Positions 11,868-21,580 of a DNA stretch of 64,000 nt are shown here, one piece after another. The stretch is taken from contig JAOANU010000007.1 in NCBI GenBank assembly GCA_034387635.1, positions 992,001 through 1,056,000 on the forward strand, in the 5' to 3' direction. Every line of letters begins with the position of its first letter. Position 1 is the first letter of the stretch. The notes under the pieces were generated by a model. The model was not told the DNA's origin, ran no database searches, and saw only the letters and a program-made list of their open reading frames with translations. The DNA comes from Rhodosporidiobolus odoratus. Taxonomy: Eukaryota > Basidiomycota > Microbotryomycetes > Sporidiobolales > Sporidiobolaceae. Made by a program: the position numbers and the translations under genes.

Positions 11868-11893
11868 CAGTGCAAGTCAAGCAAAACCTGCCA
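11868..11893 (+). repeat. Left terminal inverted repeat
   Basis: The 26-bp sequence starting CAGTGCAAGTCAAGC is the reverse complement of 15453-15478 with one mismatch, at the first base. Confidence 0.93.
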
Positions 11894-12099
11894 TTTTTTT
11901 CTGACCCGTGGGATTGTATGCCGATCCGAGGGCAGCATCAGCTCATCGATAGCTGCTCGTAGCCGGAGTTTCAGCCTTTTCTATGCAGAATTGAAGGAGA
12001 AAGAAAAATTTCGGCTGTCCAAAATCCCGGGAGGAAAATCCGCCAGGTCGATGTACGCAGAATGTCCAGAAACAGATAGTACAGGTATCTCACACTCTG

Positions 12100-15000
12100 C
12101 TAATCTACGATAGCACCTACTTGCATGACCACAGCTTGAGGAATGTGCCAATGAGAAGAGTATTTCTTCACAGCAAAGGCAGCTTGGGAGGCTGAGAGGC
12201 CTTTCCGATAAGCGTCCATGTAACGGAAGGCCTGGCACAGGCGAATGTCAGTGGATAGTAAGGTATTGCAGGGAAGGAAGGCCGCAAAAGGACGTACTTT
12301 GCGGCAGAAGCGCTTGATCGTTTCCGACGGACATGAATCCAGGGCAACAATGGCAGCTGCCTTTGCTTCTTTCCAGGATTTCTTGATGGTCTGCCGATAC
12401 TTCGCCTTGGTGTAGCCCCAGTACTGTACATGGGACAGGTGAGGCGCTACTTAGTCAGGGAAGAAAAGGGATGACTGACCATTTCGATTGGGTTGAGCTC
12501 ACAATGAAACTTCGGCAGGAAGACGCAGGAGTGCCCTGCTTGCTCGATGAGCTTTTGTAGAGCAGGCTTCTCCTTGCGGAAGTCCTCATGAAGGGAGAGG
12601 ATCCGGGACATGCAGCAATCAGGCTTGCCATCTTGACAGGATGACTTGCACGATCCATTTTTGCCCTGGATGTCGATGCCTCGCTCCTGCAAGGCTAGCG
12701 TTAACAAAGGGAGGAAGGATGAGACGTCGTACGCACGGCGAGCACCGTCTTGAGCCCCTTCGGCTGCAACTCCCTGTCCTGGTCTCGGTAGGAGAGCATT
12801 TGCACTTGGCCTCGCTTTGTCGGATCCGCAATTTCTGGCGGGAAATATGTGTCGTGCTGGATTGCGACCTTTCCGCCGTCCTTGACCCGCATGTTGTACG
12901 CATTGAGAGCATCTGCGGGCAAAGATAGTGAGCAAAAAGATATTGAGAAGGTCAAGACCAGCTCACCTTCACCTCGGGAAGAATGCGCTGAAGACTGGTC
13001 AAACACAAAGAGTGCTTCGCAATCAGGATATAGATGCTCGAAGATCTTGATGGTGTTTCCGATCTAGCAGCAAGGCAGTCAGAAACAGTTGAGCAGCAAT
13101 GAGGAGAGAATGCCAAACCTGTTTCATCAGCTGCTTGAGTTCCCACCACGCGTCGCCGTTTGCTCCTGGATGGATGATGACGCGGGCCCAATGATCCTGT
13201 CCGTGCTCGTCGACGTACATGAGACGACCGGTACCTTCCGGGGTGATGAACTCCGAGATGTGAATAATGCGACCTTTGCTCTTCTTCGGCACCGCAGTCT
13301 TTCCAGCTGGTAGCCTGTACCACGCGCGTCAGCAGAGATAAAGAGAGACTACCGACGAGACGTACCAGACCATAGGCTTGTACTCCCAGGCATGAATGCA
13401 AGACTCATCGTGAAAGAGAGGAATTATCCGACGCTGGGTCCCGAGAGTGGGAGGGACGGGCTCAAGGTCGTCGCCTTCGTAGCTTGTCATACGACTGTAA
13501 GCACCTCAACGTTAGCTAAAGAGAGTGGAAGAAGAAGGGTTGGACTTGCGCTTCATACTCGAGCATGGCAGGCAGAAATACTTCGTCGCGATACTGGACG
13601 ACATCGGCACGCTCATGACCGTCGACATAGAGCCCTTCTTGATCTTGCACCGGCGCCATCCAAGTTTTCGAAGCCAGCGCGTAGCCGAGGACAGGGAGAA
13701 TCATCCACTCTGCAGTTGAATGCCAAGGCCTGGGAGGATTTTGTCCTGCAAAGCTTGCTGAAAGCTTGCGGGGGTAACCTACAAGGAAGCAGTAGACATA
13801 AGCTGACGCTCCAGCATGAGAAGAGGGGGAGTTTGGCGTACAGTCTCTATGGGTTGCGCCGCGAGATAGTTCCGGACTGCGAGGAAAACAGCCTCGTCGT
13901 CCAGCAGGCACATGCCTGAACGGCGCCCTCCCCGAGTTTCAGCTGGTAACATGCCATGCGTTCGGAAGTGCTGGGCCAGGAAGCGAATCTGCCAGGCAGG
14001 AGTACTTAGTCTAAAAGGACAGGTGAGGACGGAAACAGCTTGCCGCTTCGCCAGATAGTTCCCTCTACCTTCGTGACTAGCTTTTGCAATCGATTCAGAT
14101 GCTGCGACATGGCGACTACCCTTCAAGATCAGGTTTGCGAAGTCGTGCACCCATCGGAGCATTTCAGCTCCTCGCTTCAAACCCCCCTTGAACGCTACAA
14201 CATACTGCTCATTAGCCAGCTTCCGTGTATCCTCCCAGCTGAGCAGGTCTATTGGCGCCGCTGCATCGTCATCAGCAAGCAGTAGTTGATCGAGTGCTTC
14301 TTCACGCTGGATCCGGACTGCTTCTGCCTCATCCGTATAATCCGCGTCGGCAGCATCGCTCGCTTCTTCTTCAGCTGCAGCGTCGTACTTCCCATGGTGC
14401 GGCGACTCGTCGGGGCTCTGAGAGCGCGTCAGATCTGGGCCACTCGGAGTAGCAGAGCGAGAGGAAGAAGTGGTCTCGAGGGGGGACGAGGGTGCTGGAG
14501 GTGGTAGAGGTGGTAGAGACGGAGACGGCGCGCAGCGTGTCACGATAGGCGGAGAGCGGTCGGCGACGGCGATGACGAATGATAGGGTAGGTTGCCGGAG
14601 TGGTTGAGGTTTGTTGAGGTTGCCTTGGTACTTCTCTTCAAGCGTCTTTTGCTCGAGCTCCCGTCGTCGCAGCGTCTGCCGGCTTGCGGTCTCCGGAAGC
14701 GCTTTGTTGTAATACGAGCCGCGAGCTACATGGTGTACAGAATTAGCAAAGACACGAAGAGATGGCAAGCGGAACAAAGAACACGCACTTTTCGTCTCCA
14801 ATGGCGTCAAAGCCTCAAGCTCCGCGTCTGTCGCCGAGCGCTGCACTAGAAGGCCATCCTCAAGGGTAAGGTGCAGCTGCACCAGCTCCTCTTCGGTCTC
14901 CTCAATCTCCGAATCGTCCTCAAGCCAGTCGCCCTGGACGAGGCGTCCGTGATTCTCCTCCGCTTCTTTCTCGAGTACATCTTCCTCATCTTCGGGGTTG

Positions 15001-15185
15001 CAGTCAATGCCTGACGCTCGTGCCAACGGCTGAGGAGGTCGACGGCGAAGGCGTACCGAGGGAGGGGAGGTGGAGGAAGGTTCGGGTTCCGCGACACCGG
15101 CTTCAGGGCGACTCGGAGGGTGCAGTCGAGGGTTGTTCGTACGTGTGAAAGCGTTGGCGACTGCACGCTTCTTTTTAGGTGGCAT
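12100..15185 (-). CDS. Tc1/IS630-like DDE transposase
   Basis: Cuts and joins the element DNA. Start ATG 15185-15183, followed by a basic PPKKKR stretch (likely nuclear signal) and a Pro/Ser/acidic N-terminal region. The middle contains LAQHFRTHGM and YVDGHERADVVQYR, a signature shared by a large basidiomycete transposase family. Catalytic residues can be placed: first Asp in PLFHDESCIHAWEY (about 13395-13440), second Asp in LFVFDQSSAH (about 12980-13010), and Glu in FHCELNPIEM (about 12470-12500). The C-terminal exon reads AFRYMDAYRKGLSASQAAFA, and the stop is TAG at 12102-12100. Several short introns are needed; each keeps the frame and no stop or frameshift was found. The element copy therefore looks capable of making protein. 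Exact superfamily naming would need a search. Confidence 0.85.
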
Positions 15186-15452
15186 GTTACGAGGTGGGGC
15201 ATCAGTCAAGGGAGCGCTTCACGCCCAAGTCCAGCCGAACTGTCCCGCCTCTCCTGAAGTAACAAGCCTAATCAAGTGTAATGTATTAGGAAAGGCTGTT
15301 GTATTGTCCAAAATCTCGACTTGCAGAAAAGTCAACAAAATATCTCGCTCCCTGACGGACCGATTGAGCTGAAACTCTGACAGTGCATCCACCTTACCCA
15401 GTACAGTGCGTAGCCGGAGTTTCAAGTCTATCCTATAGGTTGAGGTTGAGCG

Positions 15453-15478
15453 TGGCAGGTTTTGCTTGACTTGCACTA
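15453..15478 (-). repeat. Right terminal inverted repeat
   Basis: Reverse complement of the left end repeat; the same 26 bases also close copy 1 at 401-426. Confidence 0.93.
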
Positions 15479-15480
15479 TA
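15479..15480. other. TA target-site duplication, right
   Basis: Second copy of the TA target. If the element and one TA are removed, the minus-strand exon reads CCA ACT ATG CGA GAG without a frame break. Confidence 0.85.
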
Positions 15481-15804
15481 GTTGGCTGTGGAACCAGTAA
15501 GCATGCATGAGCGGATCCGGCTCGACAAGATGGAGATTCCAAAAAGACGGCTCACCACATAGAAGCGTTTGTGCGTCTGCAAGTCTTCGAGTATGTTGAG
15601 GAGATCGCAGAATAGAGACTTTCGATCCTCCTCGACAAGGGTATACCACAGCCATTGGTCGCTCAGATACGTGGACATGAAGTGGGTTGCGTCCTCTGCC
15701 TTTTTGAGCTCTGGACGGGAAGGCGCCGGTTGATAGCTGGCGATCGCTCCGTTCATATATGAGATCAAGGAATCAAACGCTGCGACTGGAACAGGATGGG
15801 ACAT
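15481..15804 (-). pseudogene. 5' half of a transposon-split gene of unknown function
   Basis: Start ATG at 15804-15802 (MSHPVPVAAFDSL...). In-frame upstream ATGs exist, at 15879 and 15939 among others, so the start is uncertain. The first exon encodes a helical stretch with SDQWLWYTLVEEDRKSL and LLNILEDLQTHKRFYV, ends at a GTGAGC donor near 15558, and is followed by a ~72-nt intron whose CACAG acceptor (about 15486) lies only five coding bases from the insertion point. The transposon therefore sits in exon 2. The reading frame resumes at 11867 after the element. No domain is recognised in either half, and joined they would give a protein of roughly 300 residues. The gene shares its upstream region with nem1. 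Confidence 0.6.
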
Positions 15805-16663
15805 GGGATAGGTCGACGAGTCGCGTGCGAGAGTACGGCGAAGCCCATGGCTGGGTGGCAGCTCAGGACGGTGACTCATCGGGCTGCTGGAACGACTGGT
15901 GCGAAAGGACAGAGAGCAAGGAGAAGAGAGAACTGTCATGGGGTCGGGAGCAATGGCAATTCCGAGGAGGTACAATTTTGCAGCTCCGCCGGCCCCCGGT
16001 CACTCCCTACTATCTTCAGCCCAGGATCCGAGATTTCAGCCCCAAAGAATGCCCGATGTACAGCCGGGAAAAGCGAGATTGAACCCGGGCGAGTGTGCAG
16101 GAGAACGGAAAGGAAAGTCGTCGTCATGAGAGAATTCTCTTTCAAACACGAACAGCGTTCTCGCACGCCTCCCTGGAGACCGGAGACCTCGTCAGTCGCT
16201 TTCTCGCGCTCGCTAGCACCCACTCTAGACATCTCCGGCGCAGTCTGGGACAACTTGGTCAAGTCTCCGTCGTCCAACCCAACTCCTGTCTGGATCAGAT
16301 CCTTTCAACTGGTTCTTCTCCATCTCCGACAGGGCGTACACCGCCTCAGCGTCTCTGCTAGCCCGTCGGACAACAGCAGGTGTACCTAAATCAGTCTCTC
16401 GGCGCAACGTCGCCTCTTGCCTTCCGACCCACCCCTTCACTCTCATCACCTCGATCTTTCCATCTCGACAAAGCGTAATGGGCAATCGCCAGTAGCGCCC
16501 TACAGCACTTACAAGTCTGCCGCTAAGTATCGCCACTCGTCACCCCCGCCGACAATCAAAGCGACCACATTCTCCCAACCCCCACTTTACGTCAAAACCC
16601 CAATCCCGATTCCTCTGCATCTACCTAGAGTTCTCTACCTATCTTCAAACCCCCTCAAGTACC
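15805..16663. promoter_or_regulatory. Divergent upstream region between the split gene and nem1
   Basis: About 860 bases separate two divergent start codons. The nem1-proximal 200 bases are C/T-rich, as in many fungal leaders. Open frames here overlap on both strands and show no family signature. Confidence 0.4.
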
Positions 16664-18494
16664 ATGAACACCCTCCAGTACTTCCTATCGACTCTCCGAC
16701 CCGCGCCACCTCCATCACCGAGGGCGAGCACCAGCAGTCTTCCTCTTCCGCCGCTTGCCGTGGAGGGCGACCTTGGTCCGCTCGACGTTCCACTGCCGCC
16801 AGACGAGGAAGAGGAGTTGTCGACAGAGGAGGGTGGGGCAGAACGCAACCGATTGGAGCGGACGAATAGCAGGAAAGGCAAAGCGAAGGAGGATCCGGTT
16901 CGGGATGGTGAAACGATTCACGCGGAGCTAGATCGGGGCGAGGGGGTTGAGACGGCTTTTCTCGACTCGCAGCAACAGCAACTACCGACTCCGCCACCGT
17001 CCCCTACCCCGCCGGTTCCAAGTAACCTCGTCCCTCCCTCTCCGAGCGAGCTGGAAAAAGCACCTCTGGTACCTCCTGCCTCGACCTCTGCCGCTTCCCC
17101 CGCCTTCCCACAGCTCCGACGTCTCATAGCGCGCCTTTCTACCTTCCCCTTGATCCGATTTCCATTTCAGCTCATCTCGACCCCGCTCTTCGGCGTCTTC
17201 TCCCTTCTCCGGCAGTTCCTTTCCTTCTTCGGGTTCGCCGACCCCACCCGACCAGGATATACCGCTCTCCTCGTCCCGGGTAGTACAGTCGCGGAGGTCT
17301 CGAAGCTTGTCGGTGCGCATCTCTCGACTGAAGCCCGTGCCCCCACGCTCGAGGAAAGCAGCAGAAACGGGACACCGCCTTCATCGTCATCTGCGCCAAC
17401 CAGCAAGATCACTACTGTCTCTCTGACCGTCTCGCTTACCTCCTCCACTACCTCTTCGACTTCCTTCACCACCCCACCCCCAACCTCAATCCCACGACCC
17501 ATCGCTCCCCCAAAACTGACTCCGAAAACCCTCGTGCTCGATTTGGACGAAACTTTGATCCATTCTACTTCTCGACCTTATAGAGGAAAGAGAGCGGGGA
17601 GGGGGCTGAAGAGTAAGGTGGTTGAGGTGGTTATTGATGGAAGGAGTACGGCTTATACGGTTTACAAGAGACCTTGGGTGGATTTTTTTCTGAGAAAGGT
17701 AGGCTCCATTCTTGCGCTACCTTCTCTCTTGTACCTACCCTTGTTGTTTGTGCTGATCGAGTCGTTGTGTGGATAGGTTTCGTCCTGGTACACGGTTATC
17801 ATTTTTACCGCCTCGTTGCCTGAGTATGCCGATCCGGTCATTGATTGGTTAGATGGAGGGGATGGACGAGGCGGAATGGTCGGGGGAAGGCTGTTCCGTG
17901 CTGTGAGTTTTTTCCCACCTTCTTGCCTCTCGCCTGTTTTTACCCACCTAAGAGCGTTGGGCTTACCCGTTTCACTACGAACGATGCAGCACTGCCTCCC
18001 TCATAACGGAGCGTATGTCAAAGACCTCAACCATCTACCTCACTATGGGATCGAAACGGATTTGAGTAGAGTTTGTCTGGTGGACAACAGTCCAGCCAGT
18101 TACAAAGTCAACCAAGGTCCGCCTTTTCCTCCTCTCGCCTATCTGTTCTCTGTCCCTCCTTCTTCCCATTGAACTGACACAAAGTCCACATGTGATCGTG
18201 TATTGTGTAGCCAACGGTATCCCAATTGAAGGATGGATCAACGATCCCCTCGACGAATGCCTCCTAGACCTCTTACCCATGTTGGATTCCCTCAGGTTCT
18301 GTGCGGACGTTAGAAGGGTCCTCGGGTTGAGAGGGTTCAGTACGCCGAATGGCTTGGCGGGTGGGATTGTGGGAGGGGGCGGGGCAGGGAGGGGGAGACA
18401 GGTCGGTGGAAGAGGACTGGGTCAGGGTCAGGGGCAGGGGGGGTTGAGGTTGGGAATGACGGCGATGAGCTCGGTGGCGGGGGGGCGGAGGTAG
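16664..18494 (+). CDS. nem1: Nem1-like nuclear envelope phosphatase (HAD/FCP1 family)
   Basis: Catalytic subunit of the Nem1-Spo7-type phosphatase that activates the lipin Pah1 at the nuclear/ER membrane. Exons: 16664-17698, 17777-17902, 18000-18116 and 18211-18494. The N-terminal ~250 residues are Pro/Ser-rich with a hydrophobic segment ([17 protein letters not shown]) that could anchor it in the membrane. The catalytic motif [13 protein letters not shown] (DxDxT) sits at about residue 290, followed by [39 protein letters not shown] and [17 protein letters not shown], all typical of Nem1/CTDNEP1 proteins. An unusual Gly/Arg/Gln-rich tail ([10 protein letters not shown]...) follows the domain. 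Catalytic aspartates are present, so it is probably active. Confidence 0.9.
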
Positions 18495-18909
18495 AAACGG
18501 AGTGCAAGTTTTCTGTGAGTGCGACAGTCCGAAACTGTGTGTTGTTCATGCCTGGACAGGCAGGAAGGGAGAAACATTAAGAGGCTCCTGCTTTTTCTTC
18601 GTTTCTCTTTCGCGCATTGCTGTGCTGAATTTCTAGCTTGAGTCCGGGCTTTTAAGAGAGCTGTACGAAAGCTCGCGGGCTCTGGAGAGTCAGGCGACGT
18701 GACATTTCGTGTTGACAGACTCGGAGAGAAGAGGAAGAAAGGGAAGGACCTCTTGCTGTTGTCGATCTCGCTCTACTAGTCTACCAGCACGACCGAGTAC
18801 TAGCTAACATACCAATCTACATCTGTACAGTCCGCAAGCTATCTCCGGTGGTCCCCTTTCGTTATCCTCGTCGCTGCTCCACCTTCATCTCCCAGTCTCC
18901 CAAGTCACC
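18495..18909. promoter_or_regulatory. Intergenic region nem1 - Trf4-like gene
   Basis: 415 bases holding the nem1 3' end and the promoter/5' UTR of the next gene. Nothing specific is recognised. Confidence 0.4.
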
Positions 18910-21256
18910 ATGGACAGCACTGAATTACTGGGCCGTAACCTACAAGGGTCGAAATCCCCTTCAGCCACCGCCTCCGACTTGTACGACTCGTTCTCTCGCC
19001 TACAAGTCGATACTCATTCTTCCATTCAAGCACTCTTGAACGGTCAACAGCCCGCCTCTAAGTCTGCCCCCAATTCCCTCAACAGTGGCTCACAGACGAG
19101 TGCAGTGAGCTCAACGCCGTGGCTTGCGGGACCCCGAGGACGAGAGGAAAAGGCGAGAACACCGCTCGAACAGTTCGTCTTTTTCTTCCTCCACCTACCT
19201 GTGCGCCAGACTCGACCGGCGCTGACTTGCTTCTCTTACTGCATAGACTCGATCAGGAAGTCCTCTCCTTCGTCTCCTGGTGTCGCCCTTCCGTTGGCGA
19301 GCACGATTTTCGACTGAACGCCTATCGCTGTTTCGAGCGAGTTGTGCACAAGTTGTGGCCGGGTGCTCAGGTGGAGTTGTTTGGGTCAATGGTGACGGGG
19401 CTGTATTTGCCGCATGGGTACGCCGAGGCGCCCTCTCGCGCAGATGAGCTGGCAGTTGACTGGTTTACCTGGATCCCTGATGCAGTGACTTTGATGTCGT
19501 CATCCATCACGCCGCCCTCGAACGCCTGCGAGTCCCGTCGCTTCGCTGCCACAGTCTCGGCTCCGTGCTGACATCTTGAGCTCTCTCAGCCCGACCTCCA
19601 TGATCCTTCAAGCCGTCCGTAACGCCGTCCTCTCCTCAACCTTCGCCTCACCCGCCAGCCTCGAACTAGTAACCTCCGCCAAAGTCCCCATCTGCAAATT
19701 CACCACCACCCCTCGATTCGGTTCCTACCGCTTCGATGTCTCCTTCAACGGTCTAAAAGGGCCCGCCGGCGCGAGGGAGAGTACGAGGTTACTCAACGAG
19801 TTGAAGAAGAGGGGCGAGGAGAGGAAGGATAGGGCGAAAAGATTGGTCGTATTGTGGAAGGCTATGTTGGATGGTTGGGGGTTGAATGAGGTTAAGCATG
19901 GGGGGTTGGGGGGGTTGAGTACATTTTGTATGGCGGTTTCGTATGTTCAGGTGGGTTCTCCCGCCACTCGCTCAAGCTCGAGGACTGCGTTCAGAACCAT
20001 TTCTCGTATACAGCTCGACTCGACGCCAGGTCCGCCTCCGTCTCCAGGTCGTGATCTTGTCAACTTCATTGATTACTGTACGTTTGCCCTTTCTCGACCG
20101 ATTTCCTAGTCTGCCTCGCCATACTGACCTCCCTGAGTTTCCGTAGATGCCTACTACTTCAACTACAACGACGCAATCTCTACTGCAAACGGTGGTTCTC
20201 TACTCGATAAAAGTGTGATGAGATGGGTTAACTCGAGAGATCCGGCTCGCTTGTCTATTCAGCACCCGGTTGACCTTCGTGCGTTCTTATGCTCGCCTTT
20301 CGCTTCGCATTCATACATGAGAGCCTCGCTTATGCCCTTCTCGTTGCTCCTGCTTTTTCTGGCTTACCACAACCCGCTCAGCTCGAGATCTCTCTTCGGG
20401 CTCTCATCGCTTCCGACAAATCCTACATCGGCTACAGCAAAGTTCCTCTACCCTTGAACGATATCTCCGGACCTCTGCTCCTTCTTCCCCCTCCTCCTCT
20501 TCCTCCGTCCTCGCCCAAATAGGCATTCACTTCTCCCCTAGAATCCTTGATCAACGAAAAAGGAATCAACAGCTTGCGCTGGAGAAGACGTTGGATGAGT
20601 TGGTGACGAGTTGGGAGCCGGATGTTAGGGAGGAAGTGGCGCTTAGGAGGATGAGGGCTAATGGGCATGTACCGCCGCCGCCGCCGCCGCAGATGACAAG
20701 TAAACAGGCGCAAGGGGTTTATACCCTACCTCCGACGGTTTCGCCTCCGCCGTTCTCTTCCCCCTCTCCTCCATCGACAGGCTGGAAGCCGAGGTCACCG
20801 TACATGCACATGACACATCAGCATGCGACTAGCCCATACTCTCCTCCACCGCCACCGCTTATCAACGGTCATTCAGCGTTTTCACCACCTTCGCAATCCT
20901 TGTCGCCTTTTCAGTCGATACCCCAATCACCTCTTCCCTTGCTGGGTAACGGAACATCGGCTCGGTCCCCTGCCTCTCCTGCGCCAACTCTATTGGCAGC
21001 GACCTCGACTTCCGTCTCGTCGCCTTCGCCGGCCCAGAGGATTTACTCGCCTTGGCCTGTGGCTTCTCTGGAGCGTATCCGCATGGCGCGGCGGTACAGG
21101 TACCTCGACCGTCGCCTGCCTTTATTTCGCCTCCGGTCGAGTAGAAGAAAAATCCGCAACGGACCAGTGGGAAGTCGATGGGGCGATGAGGTGCGCACGG
21201 CGGCTAGTTGTAGGGGAAGGTGCGAGGTTTATTGGGTATTCTGTTCAACTGCGTAG
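18910..21256 (+). CDS. Trf4/5-like non-canonical poly(A) polymerase
   Basis: Adds short A-tails to nuclear RNAs for exosome decay (TRAMP-type role in the family). After an N-terminal ~90 residues come helix LDQEVLSFVSWCRPSVGEH, then VELFGSMVTGLYLPHG and GDFDVVI, where the two Asp match the metal-binding DxD pair of pol-beta type transferases. Further on: SAKVPICKF, DVSFNG, KRLVVLWKAML, GGLGGLSTFCM and the PAP-associated part (FNYNDAISTANGGSLLDK). Splice choices: 19537-19589 and 20279-20381 keep the frame. The last ~200 residues are Pro/Ser-rich with runs of PPPPP. The final exon boundary is uncertain; I end it at TAG 21254-21256. Confidence 0.82.
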
Positions 21257-21580
21257 GCGCTGCAAGTAGGGACGGAAGAGGACATGAGCACCGCCTAAGA
21301 GTCGGAGTTGAGAAGGTCCGCCTCTTTCCGTCTTCTCTCACCTTGCCCCGCCGGGTTTAACAGTCTTGATTTCCTGCAGCTTTTCACACAGGCCGTAGTG
21401 GTCGTTCATCAGCACCAGTCTTGTCGGTACATACTGCGCATCGGACCCCTCAACACCCCAAGACACTAAGTCAACACCGCCTTCGGAGGTTCAGGATTGT
21501 CCGCGGAGCGTCTTTTGAAACCTCTCCTCGCAACTTCCGGCTCGTCTTTCTCTCTTTCCTTGCCATCACTCGCCCCAACC
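21257..21580. promoter_or_regulatory. Intergenic region before the barrel protein gene
   Basis: 324 bases, mostly the leader of the following gene. No distinct elements seen. Confidence 0.35.

Larger units (their letters stand above)
11868..15478 (-). mobile_element. Complete Tc1-like DDE transposon (copy 2, 3611 bp)
   Basis: The element is bounded by 26-bp inverted terminal repeats (11868-11893 and 15453-15478) that match at 25 of 26 positions, and by a TA duplication on both sides. The outer end begins CAGTG/TAGTG, as is common for Tc1-like ends. It carries one transposase gene on the minus strand with an intact-looking D, D, E triad. A 16-bp motif (CGTAGCCGGAGTTTCA) occurs near both ends, at 11958-11973 and 15409-15424, in direct orientation, and may be a transposase-binding site. 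A nearly identical second copy ends at 426. The intact ends, open transposase and near-identity of the copies point to recent activity. Confidence 0.92.
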
